64,000 nt of DNA, taken from assembly GCA_037957365.1 (NCBI GenBank), contig JARHVA010006312.1, forward strand, positions 676,501 through 740,500, written 5' to 3'. This document shows, in pieces, positions 1 through 9,723 of the stretch. Within the stretch, counting starts at the first letter, position 1. Each line of letters starts with the position of its first letter. Below the pieces are notes generated by a model. The model worked only from the letters and a program-made list of their open reading frames with translations, did not search any database and was not told the origin of the DNA. The DNA comes from Torreya grandis (lineage: Eukaryota > Streptophyta > Pinopsida > Cupressales > Taxaceae). A program made the translations under genes and the position numbers.

Positions 1-330
1 ATAAACTATTGAACCATTGAACTCCAGAAGGTTCAACAAGTTCAATGAGTTTAACGAGTTTAATGAGTTCAAAGCTTCAACGCATTCAAAAGTTCAACGT
101 TCAAGTGGAAGGTTCAAGTGAATGATTCAAAAATAAGGTTCAACCAAATGGTTTAAATAGTTGGTTCAATGATACATTGAACTCCTAAAGAAGACTAAGT
201 GAATGTGGCTCTCTTTAAAACTTTGAACCGCCAAACTATCAAACCATTAAACTTTGAACTGTTGAACCATCAAACTGGTGAACTCCAAAAGGTTTAAGGT
301 TCAAGGTTCAAAATGGTTCAAATGAATAGT
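1..330 (+). repeat. GTTCAA/TTGAAC motif cluster in the R1 5' LTR
   Basis: The first 330 bases contain many copies of GTTCAA and of its reverse complement TTGAAC, spaced mostly 8-12 bases apart. Two groups face each other, so local hairpins can form: ATTGAAC at 8-14 can pair with GTTCAAT at 39-45. The same cluster is present in the 3' LTR (about 8030-8410), so it is a property of the LTR. Function unknown. Confidence 0.8.
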
Positions 331-1634
331 TACATCCCCATGGACATCAAATTTAGGACAACATAATAACCATTGATTTTCATATGGCACAGGCCTGGGA
401 ACAAACTCAATGACCAACCGAGGAAGGAGTTGAAGGAGCTAGTAGAAAGCGAGAAGATAACCTAGAGGGCTTAGATCAACAAGAAGAGACAAAAGGTAGC
501 AAGGAAAGAGGGAACAATATAGAGAATCCAAAAATATCTGTAGGAGAGTTATTCCAGTAGATGGAGAATTCCACCAGGTGGATATCAGAGAGTGCAAGCA
601 TTCAATGGTGTGGCATATTATTTTTTGTTTGAGTAAAGACGAGTGAACATTCATGTAGGTATCTTAGGACCAAGAGGCCCATGCTTTGGAAGAGACATTT
701 GAGATGATTTAAAATGCTCAATTCACGACTAATAACCTACTCTAGCATGGCCCCTACACAGAGCTTCCTACTCCCAATGCATTCAATATAGCATGGGCCA
801 TTTCATGAAAAGAAGCACCAAAGTCTTTCTTTGGATGCTATATATTGTAATCTTTCATTTTGAATGAAAGGAGATCTCTCAGTTATCAGAAGCAAAACTC
901 TACCCAAATTGAAAGATATTTTTGAGACTTTGAGCTCAGATTGTTAGTCATATTTTATTAGGTGAATGAGAAAGAAAGTGACCTTTTAGACTTTGTGTTG
1001 AAATAGCTTGTGTTATCTAGGAAATTTTTATTATGTCTTTTTCCTAAATACCATCTTGTCTATTTTATAAAATAATCAAAGCAAGTGGAAATAATTTGGA
1101 AGGTGTCCTGAAGCTGCTTATGGAAGAATTTATGCTACCATAATTGTCTTTAGTTTGTGTGTTTTGTGTTTTACTACAAAGGATATTGGAAAGGCTTTGA
1201 ACTACTTTTATCCTTTGTAATTTGTTATTCTATTGTAGTTTATGGTGGAGACTTTGGGCTATACTTCATTCTACCGTATCTTACGTACTTAATTAATAGG
1301 AGAAGCAATGAAAGACTTTGTGCTTTCATGGGTTTCTTATGGATCTAGTTACTACCTAAGAAGTTTTCCTACTATTTATTGAACATCATTTCTAAAAGAA
1401 GAGAATTGCATTCAGTAATTACACAAGAATTCTCCATTACTTTGTGAACATCATCTCTAAAAAAAGAGAGATGGATGGTATGATTTCACCCTTGAGTCTA
1501 TTTTTAGTTTATATTAGTATATTATAGTTTATAGGGAGCCTCCCCTTACTAAGAGGAGAGATTTATCTCATTACACTGTGGTTGATATACCCATTTTTTC
1601 TTTAGTTAGTTGATGACAAAATATTCAGCCAATA
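1..1634 (+). repeat. 5' LTR of R1 (left end outside window)
   Basis: This stretch aligns with 8096-9723 over its whole length. Landmarks shared by both copies include the block around 680-760 versus 8770-8850 and the ending GATGACAAAATATTCA. Base 8 corresponds to base 8103, so about 70 bases of the LTR are missing at the left. The end at 1634 is AATA where the partner has AACA, consistent with a mutated CA terminus. No protein is encoded. Confidence 0.92.
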
Positions 1635-1639
1635 ATTTT

Positions 1640-1657
1640 TGGTGACTCTGTTGGGGA
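1640..1657 (+). other. Primer binding site of R1, tRNA-Arg type
   Basis: TGGTGACTCTGTTGGGGA lies six bases after the 5' LTR. It differs at two positions from the TGGCGACTCTGCTGGGGA primer site known from Tat/Ogre elements that use tRNA-Arg. Both differences are C to T, as expected from decay. Confidence 0.85.
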
Positions 1658-1970
1658 TCGAACATGCAATTTAAAGCCTCAAGCTTCAAATTAAAGAATT
1701 TCTAGTTATTTTCCATTCTACACTCTAGCAGATCCATGGTATACACAAATATAGAGAGCTCAAGGTATTGTTGATCCTATATTTGAGTTTGTGTAATAAA
1801 ATAATTTTGACCTTTCCCCTCCACAATCTCACCTTCAGCAAACTAGGAGTTTTCCTCCTACCAATGTTAGGTCCCCAATACTAGGTGAAGCTTCTCTTTC
1901 CTCTGCTAGTAGAGCTTTATCTATACATACCCTACAAAGGTTTGTTATCCCTCCTTTCAATCATCATATC

Positions 1971-3101
1971 ATGGCAGCCCAAGGCCCTTGGGGTAGCACT
2001 TTCATCCCTCTGAATCTAACCCCACCTTTACATGAACTACCTCGTAGTTCAAGAAATAATTTTCCCAAGTTCTATGGTGATGGGAGAGTTCATCTTGATG
2101 AGCATATTTCAGCTTTATGCATATCCTATGGTGTGACAGGCATTTAATTTAAAGATATAGTGGTAAGACTATTTGTATAAACATTACAAGGTGCTGTTGC
2201 AAACTACTTTTATCACCTGCAAGCTTAGACTATGACTGAGTGGAACACTCTCAAGGCCAAGTTTGAGTCTAGATTCAAACCCATATAAAATGAACATGCC
2301 TTATTAGCTTATCTTATGAAAATGAAGAAGGAGCCTCATGAGCCTATGTAAGACTTCATTGCTAAATTTGACAAGTTGAGGAATAAGATTCCTATAATTA
2401 CTCAGCTAACACTAGAAAATCTTAAGTGTTTCTTCATCAATTCTCAGCTTTCTAAAGTGAGTTTCCTATTGAGGTGGGTTGGACATATAGATCTTATTTT
2501 AGCTTAGAATTTGGCCATTGAGGTTGAAGATGATCTTATCTTGGTAGGAAAGATAAGAAGAAATCTTAATAGAAATAAATCTTCATCTTCTAAAAAAAAT
2601 TCTATAGGCATCACTGACCCTATGGTGCAAAAGCTAACAAATGAATTGCTAGCTCTAAAAAATCAAATGGCACAAGGGATGTCTACTCCTCCTTCTTACT
2701 AGGATATACCAAGGAGGACATTTCCCAACTATTCATATCAAGGCAATGCTACGAGAAATCAAGGGCAACACAATTGTCTTACTCCCATATAGGGGAAGCT
2801 TGCCATTTAAGCATCACTAGCTAACTTAGCAGTTGGTTATCATGAAGCTAAACATGATTTTTATTTCCAACCTGAGTTAGACCAAGAATATGACACTAAT
2901 CTCTTTGTAGAAGGTGAATAAGAATTAACTGGCAACTCCAACATCAATTTCTTGAATTACCAAGATGAAGCTAGAAGTAAGGGAGAAGTGTTTGATGGAT
3001 CATACACTATATTTACTAGGTCCCAAATCCAATCAAATCAATAAGATAATAAGGGAATAATAGGGGAATAACCTCTACCAACAATTTCAATTGCTAAATG
3101 A
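1971..3101 (+). pseudogene. R1 gag remnant
   Basis: One frame from the ATG at 1971 to a stop at 3099-3101 reads as a Ty3/gypsy gag broken by about a dozen in-frame stops. Near the start is FPKFYGDGRVHLDEHISAL, the usual beginning of the capsid domain. It is followed by MTEWNTLKAKFESRF and PMxDFIAKFDKLRNKIP, the capsid helices. A longer N-terminus in the same frame is possible from about 1840. No CCHC zinc knuckle was seen. Several stops fall where Gln would be expected (CAA or CAG to TAA or TAG). Gag would form the particle and package the RNA; this copy cannot. Confidence 0.85.
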
Positions 3102-3300
3102 GTGACTTTCTACCTTCTAATCAAAGGAACTAGTGATCAATAAGAAGGTAAGTACCTCAAACAATCCTGCACCTTCTACTTCAATTTCTTAGACCAGGAC
3201 CACACCCAATAAAATATAGAATGATGGAATTCCTTCCTCTACTCCTATTTATTCTTAGTTATTTGACATAATTGATCATACTAAGAAGACCAAGATCTAA

Positions 3301-3919
3301 ATGTCTGAGTTTGAGTACTTGCAAGCCAACCCTGAGTAGTTGGATAGGTTGGTTGAATGCATCAAGAAAAAAACCATCCCTATGGGACAAGATGCTTCAA
3401 AGGTAACTCATGATCCCCCAAGGAAAATTTCCACCAAAAAAAATCTTGTCATTACTCCTATTTCCCTTAAGAATATAGAACCTTTCTATGTTTCCCTATT
3501 GATAAATGGTCTTAAGCTAAGTAACTGCATAATAGACTCTGGCACCTCTGACAATGTGATGCCCGCCAAGGTGGCAGACTCTCTATCTCACTCTAACTAA
3601 AACTTTTGGGATATGATTTTCCATTTAAAACAAACAAGTGCCACTTTTGGGTCAAATCAAAGATGCCCAATTTACATTTGTAGCCTTCCTAAAAAAAAGG
3701 ATTAAAATGACAGTCTTGGTGGCTGACGTTCCAGCTTCCTATGGCATTCTACTTGGACAAACTTTTTGCAAGGATGTTTGTGTAGAATTGAACATGGACC
3801 TATCTGAGGCAAGGATACCTATCAAGGGAATTATGCAAAGGATACTTCTTGAGAAGGAGTTGAAATACATTGTCCCTAAACATCAGCCCTTAAAGCTCAA
3901 ATTCTATTTGAATATTTAG
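3301..3919 (+). pseudogene. R1 aspartic protease remnant
   Basis: The frame from 3301 contains CIIDSGTSDNVMP (about 3525-3565), with the Asp-Ser-Gly active site of retroviral-type aspartic proteases. It stops at 3600. The protein continues in the next frame from about 3638, through a segment reading ASYGILLGQTFCKDV, to a stop at 3919, so a frameshift lies at about 3600-3638. The upstream part, with VECIKKKTI and KNLVITPISL, is the gag-protease linker. The protease would cut the Gag-Pol polyprotein. Confidence 0.82.
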
Positions 3920-4095
3920 GAACGGGTAACTACTTTCTATCCACTGAAGACGTTTCTATTTAATAGCACAAAATTTTACTGAGTGAAAATCCAAAAAATT
4001 CAAATAGGATATCTGAAGAATTGGTAGATCAAAGTTTAAGTAAAAAAGGATCTTCCCTCCCTATCAAAGAGAAATCTTTGAGAAGATCAGATTCT

Positions 4096-4550
4096 AATGA
4101 TGTCTAGATTTTGGAATTTGATGGCAGATGTTCTTTTACCAATTCTAGAGATAGAATCATTTTGATATCTCTACAAGGAGATATTTTCCCTTATTCATAT
4201 AATTTGTAGTTTAGCAATACCAACAACACCACTGAGTATGAATTTGTGTTGCTTGGATTGAAAGCTACTCATACTAAAGGTACTAAAATTCTTTATGCTC
4301 AAAGAGATGCTAAATTGGTGGTTTTTCAGGTGAGGAACCTATATCAAACCAAGAATGAGAGATTGTGACATTATCACAATATTTTATGGGACTACCTTGA
4401 AAGTTTTGATGCTTTTAGTATTTCTGTGGTGCCTAAAGAATTCAATGATCGAGCAGATTCCTTGGCCATCTCTGTAATTCTCATGGTTCCTTACCAATAT
4501 TTCAAAGGGCACAAGTACACTATTGAACTAGTCTTTTGACCAAGTGTACC
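4096..4550 (+). pseudogene. R1 additional RNase H (aRNH) located upstream of RT
   Basis: The frame reads ILEFDGRCSFTNSRD, then NNTTEYEFVLLGLKAT, then YAQRDAKLVVFQV, and ends with NDRADSLA. These supply the four acidic positions (Asp at about 4120, Glu in TEYE, Asp in QRDA, Asp in DRAD) of an archaeal/plant-type RNase H, different from the native gypsy RNase H found later at 5690-6300. In the angiosperm Ogre and Retand elements I know, the second RNase H lies after the native one, so this position is notable. Two in-frame stops are present. The domain would degrade the RNA strand of RNA-DNA hybrids. Confidence 0.82.
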
Positions 4551-4989
4551 TGATAATACTAACCATTGGCAAGTGTTTAATGGTGAAAACCAAATCATTA
4601 ATTTTCTAGAATAGATGGATAGCTTTGAGGAGCTTTATTTTGAAGGCAGTGAATCTCCACCATGAGAATCAGCTCTTGAAACAAATTTAGAAACTGGTGA
4701 AGAACTCCTTCAGCTCAAAGGGAATAAAATTCCCAAAGGGTTATTTTCTCTTGAGAAGCTATTCGATAAGCATGATAGGCTTATCAAGAAGCAATAAATG
4801 GATTCAAGTTCCTCTAAATATTTTGATCAAATAAATTTGAGTACAAAAGATAATCCCAAAATGGTCAACATTGGAAATTGTTACACTCCTGATGAAAAAC
4901 TCAAATTCATTACTCTGGTTCACCATTACATTGATGTTTTGTCATATTCTTATGATGATTTGAAGTCTCTTAGGACTAAATAAATTTGG

Positions 4990-5680
4990 CATGAAATTCC
5001 TCTCAAGGTTGGGTCATTACCTCACAAGTAGAAACAAAGGCACGACAAGCCCAAGATATTAGATACCATTCTTTTTGAGATCCAAAAAATGTTAAATGTG
5101 AGGATAATTTTTCCAATCCATCATTCCACTTGGATTGTGAACATAGTCCCTATAGGAAAAAATAATGGAGAAATTCACCTTTATGTTGATATCAGAAATC
5201 TAAATCAATCCTCTTTAAAATACAACTACCCCCTACCCATCATGGATCAAGTACTATAGACAGTGACTCAATCAGAGATGTTATCAATGTTAGATGGTTT
5301 TTTGGGGTACAATCAAGTGGAAGTTGGTGAAGCAGACCAACATAAGACTACTTTCACTACAACTTGGGGCACCCTTGCATATCATAGAATGCCTTTTGGT
5401 CTAATCAATGCTTGTGCCACCTACAAAGAGTGATGGATCTTACCTTCAGAAATGAAATGGGGAAATTCATTGTGGTATATCATGATGACTTGACCATCTT
5501 TTCCAAACTTCATCCTGATCGTGTGCATCATTTACAACAAGTGTTGGAATTATGTCAATAAAATGGCATTTCCATTAATCCTAAGAAATAAATTTTTGGG
5601 GTTATAGAAGGGAAACTTCTTGGTCACACTATATCCCAAGAAGGCATAAAGATCAAATCAGAAAGAGTCAAATCCATCTA
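4990..5680 (+). pseudogene. R1 reverse transcriptase remnant
   Basis: Motifs in order: LYVDIRNLNQ, YPLPIMDQVL, MLSMLDGFLGYNQVEV, TTFTTTWGTLAYHRMPFGL, then after a frameshift near 5420 FIVVYHDDLTIFSK, and LGHTISQEGIKI. The catalytic YHDD box is at 5478-5489. The order and spacing are those of a Ty3/gypsy RT (fingers, palm, YxDD, thumb). The linker from about 4800 (LHHYIDVL-like, then SYDDLKSLRTK) joins it to the aRNH. Stops and the frameshift make it inactive. Confidence 0.9.
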
Positions 5681-5689
5681 ATAGCTTAC

Positions 5690-6330
5690 TCTTCTTTCTA
5701 GTAAGACTGCGATTCATTCTTTCTTTGGAAAGGTGAATTTTCTATGAAGGTTCATTCATGAATTCATAGAGAAGACTTGCCACATTGTTGACTTGATGAA
5801 GGGTAAAGCTATTTTTCACTGGACTGAAGAAGGCAAGTCAGCATTTCAAGATATTAAGGAAGCTATCACCCATGCCCCAATCCTGGTTTGTCTAAATTAT
5901 ACCAAAGACTTTGTAATATATAACTATGCTTCTGAACACACACTTTCAGCCATTTTGGTTTAGTAGAATAAAGATGGTGTGGAGTCCCCCATATCTTTCA
6001 TGAGTTGTCCTCTCAAAGCTCATGAACTAAAATATTCAAACATGGAGAATCATGCTTATGCTATGGTTAAGGCAATAAAACACTTCTATTTCTACATCCT
6101 AAACTCACACACTGTTACTCTAGTTTTTGATACAATAATAAAGGCCATTTTAACTCAATTGGAGTTTGGTACTAAAAGGGGAAATTGGATTGATAAAATT
6201 CAAGAGTATGATCTTTATATCAAACCTACTAAGCTTGTGTGGGGAAGAGGTTTCTACCAGTTAATTGCTAATAACATATCGAAGGAAATAAGACATGAAG
6301 AAATAAAGGTCAAAGACATGCCTATAGTTC
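5690..6330 (+). pseudogene. R1 native RNase H remnant
   Basis: After RT comes the connection region (FHWTEEGKSAFQDIKEAI, then APILV), then the RNase H core with FVIYNYASEHTLSAIL, ELKYSNMENHAYAMVKAIK, and WIDKIQEYDLYIKPTKLVWGRG. The first catalytic Asp position reads Asn (NYAS). The last block is typical of the RNase H end in Tat elements. Most of the core is open from 5979 to 6422. It would remove the RNA template during minus-strand synthesis. Confidence 0.85.
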
Positions 6331-6419
6331 TCTTTGTCACTACTAATAATGAGTGGTATTCCAATATCACTCATTTCCTTACCTATGGTGATTGTCCTAC
6401 CCACCTATCTCATAAAGAA

Positions 6420-7610
6420 TAGATAACTATTAAATTAAAAGTTGCTAACTATGTCCTGTGGGAAAATGGTTTGTACAAGAGGAGCCTCAATGGGGTATTC
6501 TTCATTGCATGGATAAAGTACAACAAAGTAAACTCTTGGATTCTTTCCACAATTTGTCTTATGGAGGACATTTTTTTGCACCTATGACTGCTCATAATAT
6601 TTTATGAGCTGTGTACTATTGGCCTACTCTATTTTAAGATGCATATACTTGGGTACATAGGTGTGAGTTGTGTCAATAGTTCATTGGGAAAACCAAGTTG
6701 GCCACATTACCTCTCAAGCTGGTGGTGATCGAAGAGCCATTTAAAAAATGAGGTATTAATTTCATTAGTGTCGTGAACCCATCCTCAAGTGTTGGACATG
6801 ACTATGTTTTCATAGCCACAAAATATTTTACCAAGTGGCTAGAAGCCATTCTAGTCAAGCATGCTACTTCAAAAGTGGTATGTAATTTCCTCAAGAAAAA
6901 TATTATTTCCCAATTTAGAGTCCCAACCAAGATTTTAATATATAATGTTACTTTTTTATCTTCTCATGAGGTTACCTAGTTCAGTTACTATTATGGGATT
7001 ATCCTCTCTCACTCCTCTGACTATTATCCGCAAGGAAATGGTCAAGCAGAATCAAGTAACAAGAACTTGGTGACCATTATCAAGAAGATAGTAGATGAAA
7101 ATTAGAGAACTTGGCATAAATCATTATTTGATTCTCTATGGGTAGACAAGATTACACCTAAGAGGGCAATAGGTATGTCACCATTTCAGCTTTTATATGG
7201 TTTGAATGTGGAGATACCAATCACCCTGGAACTACCAGCATTAAAGTTGGTGAAGGCAGTCAGAGATCAAACATTTGAAAATTACATCAACAAGAGGATC
7301 ATGTGCTTGACTAAACTAAATGAGCAATGAACTATGGTGGTGGACCATATTGCTACACATCAAAATCTAGTAAAGAAACTTTTTGACCAGAAAGCAAGGA
7401 TTCATGATTTTCAAATAGGAGATCAAGTCTTGTTGTGGGACAAGAGGAGAGAACCAAAAAGAATGCATAGAAAATTTGATTATTTATGGAGAGGTCCATT
7501 TTCCATTCATTGATTTAATAGTGAAAATAGTTTCTTACTAAAATATCAAGACAACATGCCATTTTCACTGCCTCACAATGGGTAACATCTGAAGCACTTC
7601 AATCCTTAAA
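6420..7610 (+). pseudogene. R1 integrase remnant
   Basis: The N-terminal zinc-binding part is badly decayed (6440-6700, with CELCQ-like residues near 6665). The DDE core is clear: DYVFIATKYFTKWLEAI (about 6795-6850), where the first catalytic Asp aligns with Ala or Thr; YNVTFLS, where the DNGTQF motif is expected, has lost the second Asp; SSDYYPQGNGQAESSNKNL (about 7015-7075) carries the catalytic Glu. The C-terminal part includes IGDQVLLWDKRREPKR and FDYLWRGPFSIH. It would insert the cDNA into host DNA. Multiple stops. Confidence 0.87.
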
Positions 7611-8023
7611 GTATCAGATATATCTAGTTATACATTTGTATAGTCCTTGTTTATTTTTTGTTGTTCATTTGGTTTTTTCCATCTTTCTCTTTTTGGGTGG
7701 CATGAATCCATAGCTCAATGGAATAGATGAAGGCACTTAGAGTCTAGATTCTACTCCTTTTGATTGTTTCAAAATATAATCGATGGAAGTTCCCCAACTG
7801 GAGTCAGCTATTGTTCTCAAAATCCATCACTTGTTTTTGTGGACAACATGTCAAAAATTTTGGTCCTATAGGCCAAAATGGTCTCTTTATTTCTCAAAAA
7901 AATATTTAGAGCAGTTAAGTTCTTCCATTACACAAGCCTTTTTAGTTAAAGAAATCACACATTCAACAAGTGTGCTTTTGTAAGGAAAAAATCTCTCAAC
8001 ACTTAAGCCACTTCCTAAAAAAT
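7611..8023 (+). other. R1 3' untranslated stretch before the 3' LTR
   Basis: This holds no coding motif. It is T-rich after the integrase, and a short purine run at about 7982-7991 (AAGGAAAAAA) is the only polypurine-tract candidate. That run is 30 bases from the proposed LTR start at 8024, so the PPT assignment is uncertain. Confidence 0.4.
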
Positions 8024-9723
8024 TGTAAGGATGGTTCAATGCCAATTTCAATCAAAAAGGTTCAATGGTGGGGTTCAATGATATGGAATAAATCGTTAAA
8101 CCATTGAACCATTGAACTCTGGAAGGTTCAACAAGTTCAACAAGTTTAACAAGTTCAACGAGTTTAAAGCTTTAACGCATTTAAAAGTTAAAAGTTTGAG
8201 TGGAAGGTTAGAGTGAATGATTCTAAAAGAAGGTTCAACCAAAAGGTTAAAATAGTTGGTTCAATGATACATTAAACTCTTAAAGAAGACTAAGTGAATG
8301 TGGCTCTCTAGAAAACTTTAAACCACCAAACTATCAAACCATTGAACTTTGAACCATTGAACCATCGAACTGGTGAACTCCAAAAGGTTCAAGGTTAAAA
8401 ATGGTTCAAGTGACTAGTGACATCCCTATGGACATAAAATTTAGGACAATAGAATAACTACTAATTTTCATATGGCACAAGCCCGAGAACAAACTCAATG
8501 ACCAGCTAAGGAAGGCGCTGAAAGAGCTAGCAGAAAGTGAGAAGATAACCCAGAGGGCTTAGATCACCAGGAAGAGACAAAATGTAGCAAGGAAAGAGGG
8601 AACAATATAGAGAATATAGAAATATTTGTAGGAGAGTTATTCCAGTAGGTGGAGTAGTCCACCAGGTGGATATCAGAGAGCACAAGCATTCAATGGCATG
8701 GCTTATTTTTCTTCATTTGAGTAAAGATGAGTGGAAAATCATGTAGGTATCTTAAAGAGGAATAGGAGGCCTATGCTTTGGAAGAGACATTTGAGATGAT
8801 TTAAAATGCCAAAGTCAAGACTGATAACCTACTCTAGCATGGGCCTTACATAGAACTTCCTCCTAATGCATTCAATATAGCATGGGCCATTTCATGAAAA
8901 GAAGTTCCAAAGTCTTTCTTTGGATGCTATATATTTTAATCTCTCAATTTGAATGAAAGGAGATCTCTCAGTTATCAAAAGTAAAACTCTACCCAAATTG
9001 AAAGGCATTTTTGAGACTTTGAGCTCATATTGTTAATCATATTTTATTAGGTGAATGAGAAAGCAAGTGACCTTTTAGACTTTTTGTTGAAATAGCTTGT
9101 GTTATCTAGGAAATTGTTCTTATGTCTTTTTCTTAAATACCATCTTGTTCATTTGATCAAATAAGTAGAGCAAGTGGAAATAATCTATAAGGTGTCCTGA
9201 AGCTGATTGTGGAAGACTTTGTGTTACCACAATTGTCTTTAGTTTGTGTGTTTTGTGTTTTACTACAAAGGATATTGGGAAGTCTTTTAACTACTTTTAT
9301 CCTTTGTAATCTCTTATTCTATTGTAGTTTGTGGTGGATACTTTGGGCTACACTTCATTCTACAGTGTCCTACGTACTTAATCAGTAGGAGAAGCAACGA
9401 AAGACTTTGTGCTTTCATGGGTTTCTTGTGGATCCAGTTACTACTCAGGAAGTTTTCTTGCTATTTACTGAACATCATTTATGAAAGAAGAGAAATGCCT
9501 TCAGTAATTACATAAGAACTCTCCTTTAATTTGTGAACATCATCTCTAAAAAAAGAGATATGGATGCTATGATTTCACCCCTGAGTCTATTTTCAGTTTA
9601 TATTAGTATATTATAGTTTATAGGGAGCCTCCCCTTGCTGAGAGAAGAGATTTATCTCATTACATTGTGGCTGATATACCCATTTTGCCTTCAGTTAGTT
9701 GATGACAAAATATTCACCCAACA
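8024..9723 (+). repeat. 3' LTR of R1
   Basis: A 1,700-base copy aligned with 1-1634. It starts TGTAAGG and ends CCCAACA, giving TG...CA ends. The start is chosen from the TG dinucleotide only, because the matching part of the 5' LTR is outside the window. It contains the same GTTCAA/TTGAAC cluster near its left end (about 8030-8410). Confidence 0.88.

Larger units (their letters stand above)
1..9723 (+). mobile_element. R1: degraded Tat-type Ty3/gypsy LTR retrotransposon
   Basis: A near-complete element: two related LTRs (1-1634, cut by the window edge, and 8024-9723) flank an internal region with, in order, a PBS, gag, protease, an additional RNase H, RT, RNase H and integrase. Protein domains sit before integrase in the order expected for Ty3/gypsy. 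The extra RNase H and the tRNA-Arg type PBS point to the Tat/Ogre side of the group. The LTRs look roughly 90% alike by eye in sampled stretches, and every reading frame carries stops or frameshifts, so this is an old, inactive copy. The target-site duplication cannot be tested because the left end is outside the window; the five bases after the 3' LTR are GGAAG. Confidence 0.93.
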
